From contig CAYSBC010000045.1 of assembly GCA_964429195.1 (NCBI GenBank), positions 1 through 14,735 of the forward strand: a stretch of 14,735 bases of DNA, given 5' to 3'. Positions 7,252-13,650 of the stretch are shown here, one piece after another (position 1 is the first letter of the stretch; each line of letters starts with the position of its first letter). The translations under genes and the position numbers were made by a program. This stretch comes from JBBAFM01 sp041655415 (GTDB lineage: Bacteria > Bacillota > Clostridia > Peptostreptococcales > JAAYPU01). The notes under the pieces were generated by a model, which was not told the DNA's origin, searched no databases, and saw only the letters and a list, made by a program, of their open reading frames with translations.

Positions 7252-7257
7252 ATTATA
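7252..7257 (-). promoter_or_regulatory. Possible -10 box of the export-family gene
   Basis: TATAAT on the minus strand about 45 bases upstream of the start codon. I could not see a convincing -35 at 16-18 bases, so only the -10 is called. Confidence 0.3.
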
Positions 7258-7303
7258 ATGCTTTTGACTTCATTTTTCTACAATATTCAATAAATGATTC
7301 ATT

Positions 7304-7355
7304 CTAGGAGCGCCTAAGCTTTTGTCCGCCTAGGAGTGTCCAACTTTTTGTCCGC
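7304..7355. repeat. Two tandem 26-base repeats, insertion-sequence-end-like
   Basis: Copies at 7304-7329 and 7330-7355 are directly adjacent. Both begin CTAGGAG and end TTTTGTCCGC, with five differences in the middle. The second copy contains TGTCCAACTTTTTGTCCGC, which resembles the multiple terminal repeats of IS21-type elements. No transposase is present, so at most this is a solo end or remnant. The insertion-sequence reading is inference; the repeat itself is directly visible. Confidence 0.6.
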
Positions 7356-7458
7356 ACCCCTTGGTGAGCAGAATTTCAGGTAATGTGTGGATTTATTGAA
7401 GTTAGAAAGCGATTATACATGATATTCATACAATATAAGCACCATGCTGTATAAATAT

Positions 7459-7490
7459 ACAAAATTTCAACACATTAGTTGAAATTTTGT
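7459..7490. repeat. Perfect inverted repeat upstream of the secreted-protein gene
   Basis: ACAAAATTTCAAC (7459-7471) is the exact reverse complement of GTTGAAATTTTGT (7478-7490), with a 6-base spacer. TCATTTTTCT follows on the plus strand. It could be an intrinsic terminator or attenuator for rightward transcription, or a dyad-symmetric operator. It lies 127 bases before the start codon. Confidence 0.65.
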
Positions 7491-7616
7491 TCATTTTTCT
7501 CCAAAAAGCTTAACTCGCTCAATAAGTTTAGTGACTGGCAATGCTTTCGTGCTATAATAAAACAACAAGTTATTCCTAATCCTAGTAACAGTCGAAATCA
7601 AAGAAAGGAGAGTTTA

Positions 7617-9059
7617 ATGAAACGATTTATTTCTTCAATTCTTATCGTTATCATGATTTTTTCTCTAGTAACCTATACCGCATCTGCCGGCGTGCTCGCT
7701 CATGTGCCTATTCATGTCGCATCAGATGTAACAACTGCCGTGCCTATTCATGCAATATCCGAAGTAATATCCGATGTAACAATTACCATTCCATCCTTTG
7801 AAATCACGATTAATGATAAAGCCGTCGACAGCACGCGCATGCAGTATCCCCTGATTGTTTACAACGGAATCACTTATTTCCCATTGACNNNNNNNNNNNN
7901 NNNNNNNNNNNNNNNNNNNNNNNNNNNNNNNNNNNNNNNNNNNNNNNNNNNNNNNNNNNNNNNNNNNNNNNNNNNNNNNNNNNNNNNNTATTTCCCATTG
8001 ACTTGGCGTTTTGTGGTGGATGAATTGGGTTGGGATCAATCCTGGAACAGTGCTTCCGGTTTCAAACTATCTACATCTGGCAAGGTGACAGAATATTCTC
8101 CTGGTGACCATTATCATACCCCATCTGTTTACACCTTGGAAAACTACAGGGATTATGCCATCATCGAGAAGGTTATAGAAGAACGATTCATCAGCGCAAA
8201 GCCTGATGAATATGGAAATTATAGCGATAACTATGAAGGTAGGAGTTTCAGCTATTATAAACTGAACTATGCCACAAACACTTTAACCGAAATTCCATCA
8301 CAGGAAACAACAGATGCGCCTTATCATTCAGGAGCTATACAAGGCGTCAAGGCCGATGAGTCCTTCAGCAGTAACAATCACGTTTTATATTTCAAAGGAA
8401 GTCAATTGCTGGATCTTTCAGAGGATGCCGGTGCAGGCAATACCATCGATAAATTCTATGCCACAAAGCATCTTGTCAATGGTATGACCGTTTACCTTAC
8501 ATCCGTGACCTTCACCCAAGATGGTACAAGCGTCCCTGCTCCTTATACGCCTCATAAGTATTATTCCTTTATCGACAAAGGTGACGGTATTTTGCATCCT
8601 ATTGATAGCTGGCCAAAGGATCAGATTCTGTCAGCTGTTTACCCCTACAAAAATGATGGTATCTATCTGTCTTCCACAGGCCGCATCTTTGGGAACAGTC
8701 GCTATAATAACGGGAGAGGCTGGGTCTGCATCATCCACTCTAATCTCTCTGTAACAACACTCAATGAACAGTGGGAAAATTGGAACAGTGTTGAAGCTCT
8801 TGGCACGGATGATAAAGGGAACCTGTATCTACTGAATACTTGGTTTCCAAACTTTGACCTCATGAACGTGGGGAAAGATATTGTAAGCCCTATCAACGAC
8901 GGCTTTTTCCGCCTCGATACAGACGGTAACCTTACAAAAATCCATCCATTTGTGCATACAGATCAAGTTTTTGTGACACCTTCCGGTCAAATCTATGGGC
9001 ATGCAAATTGGATGAAGGCTCTACTGCATTTGCAAACCCATACAAGAATTACTTTTTAA
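7617..9059 (+). CDS. Secreted protein with copper-amine-oxidase-N1-like domain (contains assembly gap)
   Basis: The ATG at 7617 follows AAAGGAG and begins a signal peptide (MKRFISSILIVIMIFSLVTY, cleavage probably after TASA). A low-complexity stretch follows in which VPIH recurs after 12 residues. Next comes INDKAVDSTRMQYPLIVYNGITYFPLTW, typical of the copper amine oxidase N-terminal domain found in clostridial and Paenibacillus exported proteins. The remaining ~350 residues are rich in Tyr, Asn and Asp, with repeated short strands (DDKGNLYLLNTWF, DTDGNLTKIH, TPSGQIYG) suggesting a beta-propeller-like fold. One hundred N interrupt the frame at 7889-7988; collapsing the flanking duplication leaves 442 residues. 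Codon and base use look richer in GC than the sporulation genes. I do not recognise a specific function. The dehydrogenase gene follows 67 bases downstream. Confidence 0.75.
   Translation: MKRFISSILIVIMIFSLVTYTASAGVLAHVPIHVASDVTTAVPIHAISEVISDVTITIPSFEITINDKAVDSTRMQYPLIVYNGITYFPLXXXXXXXXXXXXXXXXXXXXXXXXXXXXXXXXXXYFPLTWRFVVDELGWDQSWNSASGFKLSTSGKVTEYSPGDHYHTPSVYTLENYRDYAIIEKVIEERFISAKPDEYGNYSDNYEGRSFSYYKLNYATNTLTEIPSQETTDAPYHSGAIQGVKADESFSSNNHVLYFKGSQLLDLSEDAGAGNTIDKFYATKHLVNGMTVYLTSVTFTQDGTSVPAPYTPHKYYSFIDKGDGILHPIDSWPKDQILSAVYPYKNDGIYLSSTGRIFGNSRYNNGRGWVCIIHSNLSVTTLNEQWENWNSVEALGTDDKGNLYLLNTWFPNFDLMNVGKDIVSPINDGFFRLDTDGNLTKIHPFVHTDQVFVTPSGQIYGHANWMKALLHLQTHTRITF
7889..7988. other. Scaffold gap of 100 N
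   Basis: Exactly 100 N. The 14 bases before it (7875-7888, TATTTCCCATTGAC) are identical to the 14 bases after it (7989-8002), so the two contigs probably overlap and the gap is artificial. Confidence 0.95.
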
Positions 9060-9071
9060 AATAAGTTAAGT

Positions 9072-9093
9072 CAATATATTAAGCAATATATTG
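9072..9093. repeat. CAATATATT direct repeat before the dehydrogenase gene
   Basis: CAATATATT occurs at 9072-9080 and 9084-9092, a 12-base period. The second copy is part of the palindrome CAATATATTG (9084-9093). It lies 35-55 bases upstream of the start codon, where a regulator could bind, but AT-rich repeats arise easily by chance. Confidence 0.4.
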
Positions 9094-9126
9094 CAATCGA
9101 AATCTACTATATAAGGAGGCATTTTT

Positions 9127-9867
9127 ATGCGCATGAAAGATAAGGTAGTATTAGTAACAGGAGCAGCACAAGGTATCGGTAAAGCAACAGCTGATCGTTT
9201 TGCCTCCGAAGGTGCAAAAGTTATCTATTGTGACCTTGAAAAGGAAATGATTGAAGAAAACGCCTTGGCTATTCAAAATAAAGGTGGGGAGGCCCTAGCC
9301 ATAAAAGCCAATGTCTGTGATCGCTCTCAGGTTCAACAGGTCATGACAACCATTCTTGAAAAATTCGAGAGGTTAGACTGCTTAATCAACAACGCTGGTA
9401 TCACAGCGGACAACACCTTGCAAAAAATGAGCGAAGAAGAATGGGATCGAGTTATCGATGTTAATTTGAAAGGAGTTTTTAACTGCGGTCAAGCAGCCGC
9501 TGATGTCATGATAAAACAAGGTAGCGGTTGCATTCTCAATACTTCTTCTATCTCGGGAATCTACGGAAACTATGGGCAAACCAATTATTGTGCTAGCAAA
9601 TGGGGCGTTATTGGCATGACAAAAACCTGGGCTAAAGAATTGGGCAAGAAAGGAATTCGTGTGAATGCAGTAGCCCCAGGATTCATTTTAACACCTATGA
9701 CTGAAAAAATGCCTGCTAAAGTGCTGGATATGATGAAGGACAAGGCTCCTCTAAAAAGGCTGGGTACACCAGAAGATATTGCCAATGCTTTTCTGTTTTT
9801 AGCATCCGATGAGGCAGGTTATATAACAGGAGCCGTACTAAGTGTTGATGGCGGAGTTGTGTTATAG
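9127..9867 (+). CDS. Short-chain dehydrogenase/reductase, FabG-like
   Basis: This is a 246-residue classical SDR. It has the Rossmann motif TGAAQGIG (11-18), NNAG (88-91), and the catalytic set N113, S141, Y154 and K158 (YCASK). The C-terminal GYITGAVLSVDGG is typical of 3-oxoacyl-[ACP] reductase FabG and acetoacetyl-CoA reductase. Asp36 ends the second beta strand (VIYCDLE), a position that often favours NAD(H) over NADP(H), so a strict FabG role is uncertain. It is not beside other fatty-acid synthesis genes. AAGGAGG lies 7 bases before the ATG. It may be co-transcribed with the secreted-protein gene upstream, since I see no terminator between them. A hairpin terminator follows. Confidence 0.9.
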   Translation: MRMKDKVVLVTGAAQGIGKATADRFASEGAKVIYCDLEKEMIEENALAIQNKGGEALAIKANVCDRSQVQQVMTTILEKFERLDCLINNAGITADNTLQKMSEEEWDRVIDVNLKGVFNCGQAAADVMIKQGSGCILNTSSISGIYGNYGQTNYCASKWGVIGMTKTWAKELGKKGIRVNAVAPGFILTPMTEKMPAKVLDMMKDKAPLKRLGTPEDIANAFLFLASDEAGYITGAVLSVDGGVVL

Positions 9868-9903
9868 CCACAAATACTTTTTTAGAACTTAGCGGTAGAA
9901 ATC

Positions 9904-9942
9904 GAAATGACTCTAAAAGCATGGAGCTCTTAGAGTCATTTC
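9904..9942. terminator. Bidirectional terminator between convergent genes
   Basis: GAAATGACTCTAA (9904-9916) pairs perfectly with TTAGAGTCATTTC (9930-9942), with a 13-base loop. It sits between the rightward dehydrogenase and the leftward stress-protein gene, 36 and 10 bases from their stop codons. The T-rich tail on the plus side (TATGTATGTTTTATTT) is modest. Confidence 0.75.
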
Positions 9943-9952
9943 TATGTATGTT

Positions 9953-10390
9953 TTATTTATCTGCGTTAATTACCAATACCGGACATGGAGCATCGGATAT
10001 TACCCTATGAGTAACCGATCCCATAAAGAATCGTTTGACTTTCGAGAAACCTCTTTGGCTCATCACAATTAAATCCACATCATCTTCCGCACACTTTAAG
10101 ATTTCTTCGTATGCAATTCCTTCAATAACCTTATTCTCGAATTTAACACCATCCAAGTCGAGTATCTCCGTAAGGGACTCCAACATTTTTGTCTGATTTT
10201 CAAATAGTATTTTTGCAACCTGAGGATTAACACTTTCACCAAGATAGTCCATCTGATTGTATCTTTCTGTAAATTCTATAACGCTTAAAAATAATATTTC
10301 ACTGCCTTTTTCTTTTGCAATTTCAGCTGCCTTTGTAGCTGCTTTCTGGGAAGCTGCCGACCCGTCAACCGGAACAAGTATCTTATTCAT
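9953..10390 (-). CDS. Universal stress protein (UspA family)
   Basis: This 145-residue single-domain Usp begins with the strand-loop KILVPVDGSAASQKA. It ends with the nucleotide-binding loop and dimer strand SQRGFSKVKRFFMGSVTHRVISDAPCPVLVI. The ATP-binding pattern G-x2-G-x9-G-S is mostly kept (RG...MGS), but the first glycine is Ser (SQRG), so ATP binding cannot be taken for granted. It is a cytoplasmic stress or regulatory protein of undefined partner. AGGAGGG lies 6 bases before the ATG. It is transcribed alone, converging on the dehydrogenase gene. Confidence 0.93.
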   Translation of the reverse strand: MNKILVPVDGSAASQKAATKAAEIAKEKGSEILFLSVIEFTERYNQMDYLGESVNPQVAKILFENQTKMLESLTEILDLDGVKFENKVIEGIAYEEILKCAEDDVDLIVMSQRGFSKVKRFFMGSVTHRVISDAPCPVLVINADK

Positions 10391-10558
10391 AATTTCCCTC
10401 CTAAATATAAATTATTATAGTGTGAATTATAAACTGCCTTCCTTTATATTATATACCATACATGAAAAAAATTAAACATTCTTTTCTATATTAGTATTAT
10501 GCTAAAATAAATGTTCATGATTTGATGACCTTTTCTATGACATCAACTGTAATAAGGC

Positions 10559-10586
10559 ACCGCTTGGAAGGGGTTGGAATATGATA
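10559..10586 (+). promoter_or_regulatory. Possible late mother-cell (sigma-K-like) promoter
   Basis: AC (10559-10560) and AATATGATA (10578-10586) are 17 bases apart. The sigma-K pattern is AC...CATAnnnTA, so only the first -10 base differs. A start near 10594 would give a 20-base leader containing the AAGGAGG site of the deacetylase gene. The consensus is short, so this is tentative. Confidence 0.35.
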
Positions 10587-10613
10587 AACCATTAAAGAAT
10601 AAGGAGGTTCATC

Positions 10614-11723
10614 ATGACTCAAATCATCTATACAGTACAACCCGGAGACACACTCTACAGCATTGCTCGCCTCTATGGCAGTACTGTACAACTCATCATC
10701 AACGCCAATAATATTAGAAATCCAAACCTTATCTATCCTGGTTCTGTTCTATTAATACCTGTTGAAGAAGAATACATGGAGACCCCGCCCGGTAGTCTGA
10801 TCTATACGGTACAGCCCGGTGACACTCTCTATATTATTTCTCTTTTGTTTAAAGTCAGCCTTCAAAGTATCTTAGCATTAAATAATATATCCAACCCTTC
10901 AGTTATTTACCCGGGAATGAAAATAGTGTTGCCTCCGGAAGCCGTCAATCCATTTGAACCGATAGTTCCGGGTATGATTAGATATACTGTTCTGCCCGGT
11001 GACACAATCTATAAAATTGCGGCAAGATTCGGAACAACAACGGAGTCCGTTTTAAATGCTAATCCGGGATTAAATCCTCGCATGCTCTTTCCAGGAAGCG
11101 TCATAACAATCACCATTCCGGAAAATGCTGTTGCCATTTATAGAGGAAATCCAAATAGAAGAATGGTTTCTTTAACCTTTGACGCCACCTACGGTGATAA
11201 CCAAACACATGAATTGCTTGAAATATTAAGAAACAATAATATCAAGGCAACATTTTTTCTATCGGGAATTTGGTTAATCAACTACCCTAGTTTAGCAAGA
11301 GCTATAGCCAATGAAGGTCATGAAATAGGAAATCACAGCTATACCCACCCTCATATGCCACAGATTACAATACCGGAAGTTATCAGCCAAACGGTTCGAA
11401 CAGAAGCGCTTATCAGGAATATCACCGGCCAAGATCCTTATTTATTTAGGCCACCTTTTGGCGAATACAATCAAGCCATCTTAAATACCTTGGCCTCTCT
11501 TGGCTATGTCACTATCTTGTGGACCGTAGATTCCTTGGATTGGAAAAATCCGGGACCGGATGCAGTGGTCTCAAGAGTTGTTAATAATGCTAAGCCCGGA
11601 GCTATCATTCTGCTCCATCAATCAGCACCGGATACTCTCCAAGGGCTGCAAAGAATGATTACAGGATTAAGAGAACAAGGTTATGATTTTGGAACAGTCA
11701 CACAGGTTATTAGTCCATTATAA
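10614..11723 (+). CDS. Three-LysM polysaccharide deacetylase (NodB domain)
   Basis: The 369-residue protein has three LysM peptidoglycan-binding repeats (about 5-49, 63-107, 123-169), each with YTVxPGDTxYxI and a YPG or FPG turn. A NodB carbohydrate-esterase-4 domain follows (about 185-365). Motifs seen are FDATYGD (D190 as likely base), HSYTH with zinc ligands H241 and H245, RPPFGEYN (R279), DSLDW (D306) and LLHQS (H335). The second Asp of the usual TFDD is Ala191, leaving D195 or the two His to bind metal. As I recall, PdaB-like sporulation deacetylases also vary here. There is no signal peptide, as in spore-coat LysM proteins made in the mother cell, so it may deacetylate spore peptidoglycan from the forespore surface. 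That role is inference. AAGGAGG lies 6 bases before the ATG. Confidence 0.93.
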   Translation: MTQIIYTVQPGDTLYSIARLYGSTVQLIINANNIRNPNLIYPGSVLLIPVEEEYMETPPGSLIYTVQPGDTLYIISLLFKVSLQSILALNNISNPSVIYPGMKIVLPPEAVNPFEPIVPGMIRYTVLPGDTIYKIAARFGTTTESVLNANPGLNPRMLFPGSVITITIPENAVAIYRGNPNRRMVSLTFDATYGDNQTHELLEILRNNNIKATFFLSGIWLINYPSLARAIANEGHEIGNHSYTHPHMPQITIPEVISQTVRTEALIRNITGQDPYLFRPPFGEYNQAILNTLASLGYVTILWTVDSLDWKNPGPDAVVSRVVNNAKPGAIILLHQSAPDTLQGLQRMITGLREQGYDFGTVTQVISPL

Positions 11724-11731
11724 CCATTTTA

Positions 11732-11740
11732 TGTTATAAT
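11732..11740 (+). promoter_or_regulatory. Extended -10 promoter element
   Basis: TGTTATAAT contains a perfect -10 box preceded by the TGn extension. No good -35 is seen, which extended -10 promoters can tolerate. It lies 10 bases after the deacetylase stop and about 20 bases before the 11-codon reading frame. Confidence 0.5.
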
Positions 11741-11761
11741 AGAAGCGAAAGGATGATAAAC

Positions 11762-11797
11762 ATGTCTACTTGTCCACCACCTCATAGTGCTCTTTGA
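11762..11797 (+). CDS. Possible 11-residue leader peptide
   Basis: ATG to TGA encodes MSTCPPPHSAL. AAAGGA lies 8 bases before the ATG, and an extended -10 promoter is just upstream, so it is placed like a translated leader. The peptide has one Cys and three consecutive Pro codons, a known cause of ribosome stalling. It precedes the radical SAM gene by 124 bases. So short a frame with a fair ribosome-binding site can occur by chance, and it resembles no family I know. Confidence 0.35.
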   Translation: MSTCPPPHSAL

Positions 11798-11842
11798 TTA
11801 TCCATCTTATTTTAGGACAATCCTATACATACCTTAAAACAA

Positions 11843-11890
11843 GACATTATATGTTATATGTAATGTCATAAAAGACTATCCCGCTATAAT
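11843..11890 (+). promoter_or_regulatory. Inverted repeat overlapping a putative promoter of the radical SAM gene
   Basis: GACATTA (11843-11849) and TAATGTC (11861-11867) form a dyad with an 11-base AT-rich centre. A perfect TATAAT is at 11885-11890, and ATGTCA (11863-11868) at a 16-base spacing could be a weak -35 (4 of 6). The dyad would then cover the -35, as an operator does. Confidence 0.4.
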
Positions 11891-11921
11891 ATAATTGATT
11901 GCATAAGGAGGATGATTATAT

Positions 11922-13304
11922 ATGAATGAAAAAAGTTTTTTTGAAAATTTACAAACAGTAGGTGTCAAAAAATTATTGGAATATGTTCATTCAGATTTTG
12001 CGACTGCACTACCAAAACTTATTGGCTGGGCTAGAAAACTTGATAGGGATAATCAAATTACTGATTCTTTGGATGTTATTGAATCTGTCTTAACGGATAA
12101 AGATAATAACTGGTATCAACTTGTTACATCAGCTTACGATAACATCGACAAAGAAGTTTTGAAAACTCTGTTAGAAAACTTCATAGGTAATACCTTAATC
12201 ATTTGGAATCAACGCAAGACCAAAGCAATGGAAAAATATCAATGTAATATACCTTGGACTCTTTTAATAGACCCTACTTCAGCTTGTAACCTTAAATGTA
12301 CCGGCTGCTGGGCAGCGGACTATGGCAATAAGATGAATATGTCCTATGAAACCTTAGATGATATCATCATGCAGGCTAAAAAACTGGGAATTTATATGTT
12401 CCTCTTTTCCGGTGGTGAACCCTTAGTCCGCAAAGACGATATTCTTAAGCTTTGCGAAAAACATAATGACTGTGTCTTCGCTATCTACACAAACGGTACC
12501 TTAGTGGATGAAAAATTTGCCGACGAAATGTTAAGGGTTAAAAATATTCTACTTACAATAAGCATCGATGGATTTGAAGAAGCCAATGACTTTAGACGAG
12601 GAAATGGCACCTTTCATAAAATTATGAATGCTATGAAAATTCTAAGAGAAAAGAAACTACCGTTTTTTGCTTCAACGACTTACACAAGCAAAAATATTGA
12701 TGTCATCAGCAGCGAAGCATATTTTGACTTTTTGATTGATCAAGGTGTGCTGTTGGTTTGGTTATTTACATACATGCCTGTCGGACAAAATGCATCCACT
12801 GAATTGCTTGTATCTGCAGAGCAAAGAAAATACATGCATGATCAAGTCAGAGAATATAGAGAAACAAAACCAATCTTTACTATCGACTTTTGGAATGACG
12901 GAGAATATGTAGATGGATGTATGGCCGCCGGTAAGAACTACTTGCATATCAATGCCAATGGCGATATTGAACCATGTGCCTTTATCCATTATTCTGACAC
13001 GAACATTTATGATAACACTCTCATAGAAGCACTTCAAAGCCCATTATTTAAGGAGTATGGAAGAAATCAACCTTTTAATGATAACGCCTTAAGACCATGT
13101 CCATTACTGGATAACCCTGATAGATTAGTTTCTATTATTGAAAATACAGATGCAGTTTCAACAGATTTGGCGGCTCCTGAAGATGTCCATCATTTAACCG
13201 GAAAAACCGTAGATGTTGCTAAGAAATGGGAACCTGTATCCAATGCCATGTGGAAAGAAAAATTAGCCCATAAAGAATCAAAGAATACAGTACTAGCAAA
13301 ATAA
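11922..13304 (+). CDS. Radical SAM protein with SPASM-like C-terminal cysteines, substrate unknown
   Basis: This 460-residue protein has a helical N-terminal region (about 1-105), then the radical SAM core starting at PWTLLIDPTSACNLKCTGCW. Its C122-x3-C126-x2-C129 binds the SAM-ligating [4Fe-4S] cluster. SGGEP at 163-167 contacts the SAM methionine. C333, C352 (INANGDIEPCAF) and C393 (RPCPLL) resemble a reduced SPASM or Twitch set for an additional cluster. The INxxGDIxPC pattern is typical of peptide-modifying and related enzymes, but no precursor or maturase partner is adjacent. AAGGAGG precedes the ATG by 10 bases, and a terminator follows the stop, so it is transcribed alone. I do not recognise a named subfamily. 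Confidence 0.88.
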   Translation: MNEKSFFENLQTVGVKKLLEYVHSDFATALPKLIGWARKLDRDNQITDSLDVIESVLTDKDNNWYQLVTSAYDNIDKEVLKTLLENFIGNTLIIWNQRKTKAMEKYQCNIPWTLLIDPTSACNLKCTGCWAADYGNKMNMSYETLDDIIMQAKKLGIYMFLFSGGEPLVRKDDILKLCEKHNDCVFAIYTNGTLVDEKFADEMLRVKNILLTISIDGFEEANDFRRGNGTFHKIMNAMKILREKKLPFFASTTYTSKNIDVISSEAYFDFLIDQGVLLVWLFTYMPVGQNASTELLVSAEQRKYMHDQVREYRETKPIFTIDFWNDGEYVDGCMAAGKNYLHINANGDIEPCAFIHYSDTNIYDNTLIEALQSPLFKEYGRNQPFNDNALRPCPLLDNPDRLVSIIENTDAVSTDLAAPEDVHHLTGKTVDVAKKWEPVSNAMWKEKLAHKESKNTVLAK

Positions 13305-13331
13305 AGTTTTTCGCCCTGAAAACACTTAAAT

Positions 13332-13366
13332 AAATAATCCCTGTCCCATAAAACAGGGATTATTTT
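13332..13366 (+). terminator. Rho-independent terminator of the radical SAM gene
   Basis: AAATAATCCCTGT (13332-13344) pairs perfectly with ACAGGGATTATTT (13353-13365) around an 8-base loop. The T-run at the 3' foot of the stem is short. It starts 28 bases after the stop codon. Confidence 0.88.
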
Positions 13367-13382
13367 GTAATGTCCATATCAA

Positions 13383-13482
13383 NNNNNNNNNNNNNNNNNN
13401 NNNNNNNNNNNNNNNNNNNNNNNNNNNNNNNNNNNNNNNNNNNNNNNNNNNNNNNNNNNNNNNNNNNNNNNNNNNNNNNNNN
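13383..13482. other. Scaffold gap of 100 N and flanking non-coding DNA
   Basis: Exactly 100 N, so the true length is unknown. Unlike the first gap, the flanks do not overlap. The DNA from 13305 to 13650 contains no gene I can support, only the terminator, two palindromes and a promoter candidate. A short gene or repeat inside the gap cannot be excluded. Confidence 0.9.
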
Positions 13483-13504
13483 GTATAAGATCCCCTGCCC
13501 CACA

Positions 13505-13553
13505 GATTGATGGCATGCCGTCAATCCACCCTATTCTATTCTTTTAAAAGAAT
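13505..13553. repeat. Two palindromes upstream of the NuoE-like gene
   Basis: The first (13505-13526) pairs GATTGA with TCAATC and GGC with GCC around a central GGCATGCC, with one T/G mismatch. The second (13538-13553) is the perfect 16-base palindrome ATTCTTTTAAAAGAAT. They lie 98-146 bases before the start codon and upstream of the promoter candidate. They may be regulator sites or the remnant of a terminator. Confidence 0.45.
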
Positions 13554-13573
13554 CTCTAATATGTCTTCCCCTT

Positions 13574-13602
13574 TTGTGAAATATCTGATATACTCGTTAA
13601 AT
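13574..13602 (+). promoter_or_regulatory. Possible sigma-A promoter of the NuoE/NuoF operon
   Basis: TTGTGA (13574-13579) and TTAAAT (13597-13602) are 17 bases apart, each 4 of 6 against consensus. It is about 50 bases before the start codon. No recognisable Rex site was seen. Confidence 0.4.
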
Positions 13603-13650
13603 AAATAACATTCTGAATGTTTAATATTTCTTTATCAAATGGAGGGGAAA

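Larger units (their letters stand above)
7207..7616. other. Divergent intergenic region (410 bases)
   Basis: It lies between the leftward export-family gene and the rightward secreted-protein gene. It holds a pair of 26-base tandem repeats (7304-7355), a perfect 13-bp inverted repeat (7459-7490), and CATACAAT at 7427-7434, which matches the sigma-E -10 consensus, though no matching -35 is visible. I see no convincing gene. The frame open across 7479-7616 begins inside the inverted repeat and has no ribosome-binding site. Confidence 0.6.

Noticed and set aside
7479..7616. Upstream extension of the secreted protein (46 extra residues)
   Set aside because: It would start inside the inverted repeat without a ribosome-binding site. 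The ATG at 7617 has AAAGGAG and begins a signal peptide.
7207..9867. Novel defence or mobile island
   Set aside because: Only two genes, both of common families, with no integrase, toxin, nuclease or recombinase. The tandem repeat is the only mobile-element hint.
11762..11797. MSTCPPPHSAL as a RiPP precursor for the radical SAM enzyme
   Set aside because: It is too short to hold leader and core regions, and no transporter or peptidase is adjacent. Kept only as a possible leader peptide.
13305..13650. CRISPR array or tRNA near the second gap
   Set aside because: No repeat-spacer periodicity and no cloverleaf could be found in the visible bases. The N-run itself cannot be judged.
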